Assembly: GCA_016869555.1 (NCBI GenBank) | Contig: VGDY01000006.1 | Span: 1-56,741 of the forward strand | Direction: 5' to 3' | Source of the DNA: Alphaproteobacteria bacterium | GTDB taxonomy: Bacteria > Pseudomonadota > Alphaproteobacteria > Rhizobiales > Beijerinckiaceae | DNA: 56,741 nucleotides | Part shown: in pieces, positions 54,111 through 56,741 of the stretch | Numbering within the stretch: the first letter of the stretch is position 1 | How the letters are laid out: every line of letters begins with the position of its first letter | Notes under the pieces: generated by a model | What the model was told of the DNA's origin: nothing | Databases searched by the model: none | Seen by the model: only the letters and a program-made list of their open reading frames with translations | Position numbers and translations under genes: made by a program

Positions 54111-55289
54111 TTAGCGGCTTTCTCGCCACATGGGAACCGCGCCAATCTCTGCTAACGCGCGTCGTTCTTCGTCGGCAGCCTTGGAAGGGAGATGAACTCT
54201 TAGCACGTCTGGGGACCCGCGATTCCCGAATTCTTCGGCAAAAGCCTTTGTGTCTGCAAAATCGTCGAAATATCGAACTTCTTTCGGGCGCAGAGCGCCG
54301 GGAGAATACACCTCCACGAAATAGTCGCCGGCCCCAGCGCGGCGCTGCGCCTTGCGCAAAAACAGGTCGAGGTATCCCTGCAAGTCATGAAAACTAGCGG
54401 CAGAAAGGCTCTCTGGATACGTCACAGTGACATCGCCCTCGTCTAGCGCGAAAACCTCCTTGCGCAGCCCAGCTTTCGGGGTCTCCGCCGCTGCTGCCGT
54501 CGCTAACGCTGCAGCAATACGGGGCGGTGGCGGCGGCGCTTTAGCCCCTGGAAGTGTTGTTTGAGTTGATGAAGGTGCGGTCAACTCTGACACAATATGA
54601 ACTTCGTTCGTTGGGATGCCCGTTCCACTTTCTCCAACCCAAAGCCATTGTCCGTCCTCTGAAAGACCGATGACTTCGGCCGGAATCTTGAACTGATCCA
54701 CCCCACCGCTAGTCCATTGAATCTTATCCCCAACTTTCACACGTTCTAAGGGTAGGCTGTCAGTTTCTTTATCAACAACATTAGCAGCATCGCTCCCCTT
54801 TGTGAATCGAATCGTCTCGTCGAAAACGCGGAGAAACAGCTTGGCTGCTTCGTCCGTAAACCCTCCCTCGAATTTGAGTTGGCTTATAGCGTGGCTGTCG
54901 TCCGGGCGGCCATGCTTCCAATGTTCCCGGTATTCCGCAATGATTCGCGGTCGAAGCGCCGCCTCGGCTAAAAGCGATTCCCGAATCCCCGGACGCTTAT
55001 CATCAAGAATGCGCCATCCAGTCTCGCTGACTTTGATTTTACGGGCGTCGCCGCCGCCACTCACTTCCGCAAGCCCATAAGCCAGTAGCGCCGCAACATT
55101 GCGGTCTGTGGAGCTGGATTTTGGAGCCAACCCCCAATCTTTCGCAATGTCCGCGACGCGGGCCTCGTAGCGCTTCGCATTGTCGAAGAGCACTTGAATC
55201 CGTTCGACGGCTTTGCCGAGCCCGATATACGGGAAAGCCGGGCTTCGATCCCGCTTACCAGCAGCGTCCTTCGTCTCAACCTGCGTCAT
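54111..55289 (-). CDS. Hypothetical accessory protein with N-terminal winged-helix-like part
   Basis: 392 residues from the ATG at 55289 (MTQVETKDAAGKRDRSPAFP), the first start after the promoter at 55349-55321. Residues about 20-110 (LGKAVERIQVLFDNAKRYEA, then VAALLAYGLAEVSGGGD, RKIKVSETGWRILDD) resemble a winged helix. A middle part (about 170-260) has KVGDKIQWTSG and LSEDGQWLWVGESGTGIPTN, a small beta-barrel-like segment; a Pro/Ala linker follows (PGAKAPPPPPRIAAALATAA), then an alpha/beta tail. Similar proteins occur in mobile DNA; I do not recognise a function. Base composition is lower in GC than the chromosome, and the gene lies beside a tRNA-like gene, so transfer is likely. Confidence 0.6.
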   Translation of the reverse strand: MTQVETKDAAGKRDRSPAFPYIGLGKAVERIQVLFDNAKRYEARVADIAKDWGLAPKSSSTDRNVAALLAYGLAEVSGGGDARKIKVSETGWRILDDKRPGIRESLLAEAALRPRIIAEYREHWKHGRPDDSHAISQLKFEGGFTDEAAKLFLRVFDETIRFTKGSDAANVVDKETDSLPLERVKVGDKIQWTSGGVDQFKIPAEVIGLSEDGQWLWVGESGTGIPTNEVHIVSELTAPSSTQTTLPGAKAPPPPPRIAAALATAAAAETPKAGLRKEVFALDEGDVTVTYPESLSAASFHDLQGYLDLFLRKAQRRAGAGDYFVEVYSPGALRPKEVRYFDDFADTKAFAEEFGNRGSPDVLRVHLPSKAADEERRALAEIGAVPMWRESR

Positions 55290-55320
55290 GATAAGTAGCC
55301 CCAGAAGTTCGATAAGGCAT

Positions 55321-55370
55321 CTGATAGCATGCCTGATAGCCATTGACAATGCTATCAGCGCTGCTAGGGT
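55321..55370. promoter_or_regulatory. Divergent promoters with repeated operator
   Basis: A 10-bp inverted repeat CTGATAGCAT (55321-55330) / ATGCTATCAG (55349-55358) with a third half-site (CTGATAGC, 55334-55341) between. On the minus strand TTGTCA (55349-55344), 17 bp, TATCAG (55326-55321) would drive the hypothetical gene; on the plus strand TTGACA (55343-55348), 16 bp, TAGGGT (55365-55370) would drive transcription towards the tRNA-like gene. The two -35 boxes overlap, so one repressor could control both. Confidence 0.55.
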
Positions 55371-55394
55371 GGCGCTGAGAAGAGGGGGAATCGA

Positions 55395-55505
55395 GTGCTC
55401 AGGAGGGTAAGAGCCCCGCGACGGCCAGCCGACGGCGCAGGGGCGAAGATCATGAAGGGGCCGCTTCCCAGCACGCCAATGATGGGAGAAGCGGCCCTGC
55501 AATAG
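55395..55505 (+). CDS. Possible 36-residue leader ORF before the tRNA-like gene
   Basis: A GTG at 55395 with a GAGGGGG stretch seven bases upstream opens a 36-codon frame (VLRRVRAPRRPADGAGAKIM, ending GEAALQ) that stops 11 bp before the tRNA-like gene. It lies about 25 bp after the plus-strand promoter's -10. No homology is recognised; it may be chance. Confidence 0.25.
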   Translation: MLRRVRAPRRPADGAGAKIMKGPLPSTPMMGEAALQ

Positions 55506-55516
55506 GCTCTGTGATT

Positions 55517-55592
55517 TCCCCGGTCGTCTAAAGGTAGGACGCCCGCTCTTACAGGTGAGGGAATCCAGGTCCGAATCCTGGTCGGGGAACCA
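55517..55592 (+). tRNA. tRNA-like gene with unusual anticodon arm
   Basis: 76 nt with encoded CCA. Acceptor stem TCCCCGG/TCGGGGA (7 bp with one G-U), U8, D stem GTC/GAC, T stem CCAGG/CCTGG with loop TCCGAAT, and discriminator A are all sound, and the D-arm resembles tRNA-Glu/Asp. The anticodon arm is not: the best pairing is CCCGC with GTGAG (one C-A mismatch, one G-U), leaving an 8-nt loop TCTTACAG. I cannot assign an anticodon safely. It may be a diverged tRNA, a tRNA remnant left at an integration site, or a tRNA with an expanded loop. Confidence 0.6.
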
Positions 55593-56106
55593 AGACTCCG
55601 TGGAGCCGAAACCGCCAAAGGTTCCGACTCCGGAACAATCACCATCACCGGGAACCCCGACGATATGATCGCGCTCGCAAGTATAGCGATTTTCCCCTGC
55701 GATTTAAAGAGTTGTTGAGCCCCTGCCAGGTGCCCAGCGGAACGCGTCGATCATTGCATGAGGATTTTAAAACCACTTGTATTTAAAACCACTTGTACAT
55801 GGACAGTTTTGTGGCTAAGGCCGACTTCCCGGTCCTATTTACTCGTCAGACGAAAGGTCGCGGTGTCGGCACTCCTAGCTGACCGGTCTTACAGCGTTGA
55901 TGATTGCGAGTAGCATGTTCAAACGCAACACGATCATGGGTGCCTTGCAGCGATTACCAATGGCGCACACGTCGTTTGGCTAGACAATGTGCTACCGATG
56001 TACCGAAAGGATTGCTTCGCGCTTGAAGGCGACCATCGGGTTGTGGAAAAGCACTAACGCATCTTCCGAAGTCTCTATACTTCGTCGAGCGGATCATTCG
56101 TGACGC
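55593..56106. other. Gene-poor accessory stretch
   Basis: No complete gene is supported. Directly after the tRNA-like gene is a 22-codon Pro-rich frame (GTG at 55600, VEPKPPKVPTPEQSPSPGTP, stop at 55668). Around 55915-56048 there is a plus-strand frame without a usable start (including LAAITNGAHVVWLDNVLPMY and ALEGDHRVVEKH) that looks like the tail of a decayed gene. The rest, apart from the tandem repeat at 55766, shows nothing I can name. Confidence 0.45.
55766..55797. repeat. Tandem 16-bp direct repeat
   Basis: TTTAAAACCACTTGTA occurs twice in perfect tandem (55766-55781 and 55782-55797) in a low-GC spot between the tRNA-like gene and the next gene. Two head-to-tail 16-mers could be a protein-binding site (operator or small iteron pair) or a recombination scar. 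Confidence 0.7.
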
Positions 56107-56373
56107 CTAAAGTTTCAGGCGCTCGCGAAATGAACGCAAGAATGCTTTTTTGAGCCTACTCTGGAAGCCGCCACCCTTCGAATCCCATCCGTAAGTCATA
56201 TATCGGAACAGTTCGCCGATATCCGCGTCGTCGAATTTGACGGCCAGATTTCCGTTTTGAAGTTGCTCGATCAGACGGGCGTGCAAATTTTGGTGACCTC
56301 CTTCTCCGGAAGGCTCAAGAAGATTCGCCGCTTCGTCAGTCGTAAGAGTGAACTCGATTGGCTTCGGAATCAT
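56107..56373 (-). CDS. Small hypothetical protein
   Basis: 88 residues from the ATG at 56373, which has GAGGAT eight bases upstream. The sequence MIPKPIEFTLTTDEAANLLE, then HARLIEQLQNGNLAVKFDDA, DIGELFRYMTYGW and a basic C-terminus (QSRLKKAFLRSFRERLKL) looks like a folded small protein without signal or membrane segment. I do not recognise a family. It lies in the accessory region and is probably expressed alone. Confidence 0.55.
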   Translation of the reverse strand: MIPKPIEFTLTTDEAANLLEPSGEGGHQNLHARLIEQLQNGNLAVKFDDADIGELFRYMTYGWDSKGGGFQSRLKKAFLRSFRERLKL

Positions 56374-56711
56374 TGCATTATCCTCTTGGTTGCAATGCGC
56401 GGATAATACTGCCATGGCGGTCCGTTCGGCAAATTAGCAAACTACCAGCCTAACAAAGAAACTATTCCCCCGGGGATCAAATTCGTAGTTTTAGACGTCC
56501 TTCTACGGACCAACATCGTGCAGCATGCGTTACCAAGCTACGCATCCGTCGGAGACGAGCGCCGCAGGACAGCGAAGGTCTTGCTATCCCCTTGACGCGC
56601 GCGGTGGCCAACCGAGGGGATGTCCCGATCATTGTTGAAAAAGGAGGAGCGGCGTTGCTCGCCTTGAGCCGTTAGGCTCGGGGTGCTGATTCCACGAAAG
56701 GAAGCAACGCC
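56374..56711. other. Intergenic stretch at right end
   Basis: No gene is supported. A short inverted pair ATCCCCT (56588-56594) / AGGGGAT is visible around the GC-rich segment near 56605; it could be part of an insertion-sequence end or a terminator. Otherwise I see only the leader of the partial gene that follows. Confidence 0.4.
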
Positions 56712-56741
56712 ATGCAGGAACATACCACATCGACCGCGATT
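56712..56741 (+). CDS. Start of a gene cut by the window edge
   Basis: An ATG at 56712 with AAAGGAAG about six bases upstream opens a frame MQEHTTSTAI to the window end. Ten codons are too few to assign a family. The good ribosome-binding site and the surrounding accessory DNA make a real gene, possibly a transposase, plausible. Confidence 0.35.
   Translation, partial: MQEHTTSTAI

Overview
The window comes from a GC-rich alphaproteobacterial chromosome, most likely Hyphomicrobiales (Rhizobiales). The evidence is an NAD-dependent FdsGBAD-type formate dehydrogenase operon, NHEJ genes with two different Ku proteins, promoters matching the EcfG general-stress sigma factor (GGAAC-N16-CGTT), and dispersed palindromic intergenic repeats. 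A methylotroph or methanotroph would fit, but no diagnostic methane or methanol gene is present, so genus is left open.

Layout. 1-2.7 kb: right edge of a gene-transfer-agent-like or prophage packaging cluster on the minus strand (HTH gene, large terminase, start of portal). 2.7-5.1 kb: a visibly AT-richer island with a gene broken by an in-frame stop, a small orphan gene and a toxin-antitoxin pair whose promoter -10 lies inside a perfect palindrome. 5.2-18.1 kb: housekeeping genes: YcgN-type cysteine cluster protein, class A penicillin-binding protein, DUF1214/DUF1254 pair, glutaredoxin/ComF operon, CPA2 antiporter, His-rich COG0523 metallochaperone, D-Ala-D-Ala carboxypeptidase, a DUF3280-like secreted protein and a NarX/NarL-type two-component system. 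18.3-25.3 kb: LysR regulator and fdsGBA-fdhD-fdsD. 25.4-26.7 kb: YchJ-like protein, a small secreted protein and a probably frameshifted gene. 26.9-32.7 kb: stress/DNA-repair island (two Ku, LigD, membrane protein, DUF883, CsbD-like) with three EcfG-type promoters. 32.7-46.6 kb: amine and amino-acid catabolism: AhpD-like protein, TPP enzyme, eutBC, a small-molecule kinase, an FAD/GcvT dehydrogenase, a class III aminotransferase, an ALDH7-type dehydrogenase, an HglS-type 2-oxoadipate dioxygenase and a PLP Cys/Met-metabolism enzyme. 46.7-53.5 kb: a partner-switching cassette (STAS antagonist, anti-sigma kinase, PAS/PP2C phosphatase) with an N-terminally short NAD-glutamate dehydrogenase inside it. 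53.5-56.7 kb: a repeat hairpin, a candidate structured RNA with its own near-consensus promoter, and an AT-richer accessory region with a divergent operator, a tRNA-like gene of unusual anticodon-arm geometry, a tandem 16-bp repeat and orphan genes.

How the genes may work together. The fds operon oxidises formate to CO2 with NAD; FdhD sulfurates its cofactor and the LysR protein probably controls it through a dyad overlapping its own stop codon. Ku/LigD repair, DUF883 and CsbD-like proteins appear to share general-stress promoters. The 35-46 kb genes can plausibly turn ethanolamine, N-methylated glycine-like compounds and lysine/ornithine into central metabolites and glutamate, which the glutamate dehydrogenase would deaminate. 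The most unusual points are the glutamate dehydrogenase embedded in a partner-switching operon, the candidate minus-strand RNA at about 53.6-54.05 kb, and the odd tRNA-like gene at 55.52 kb.
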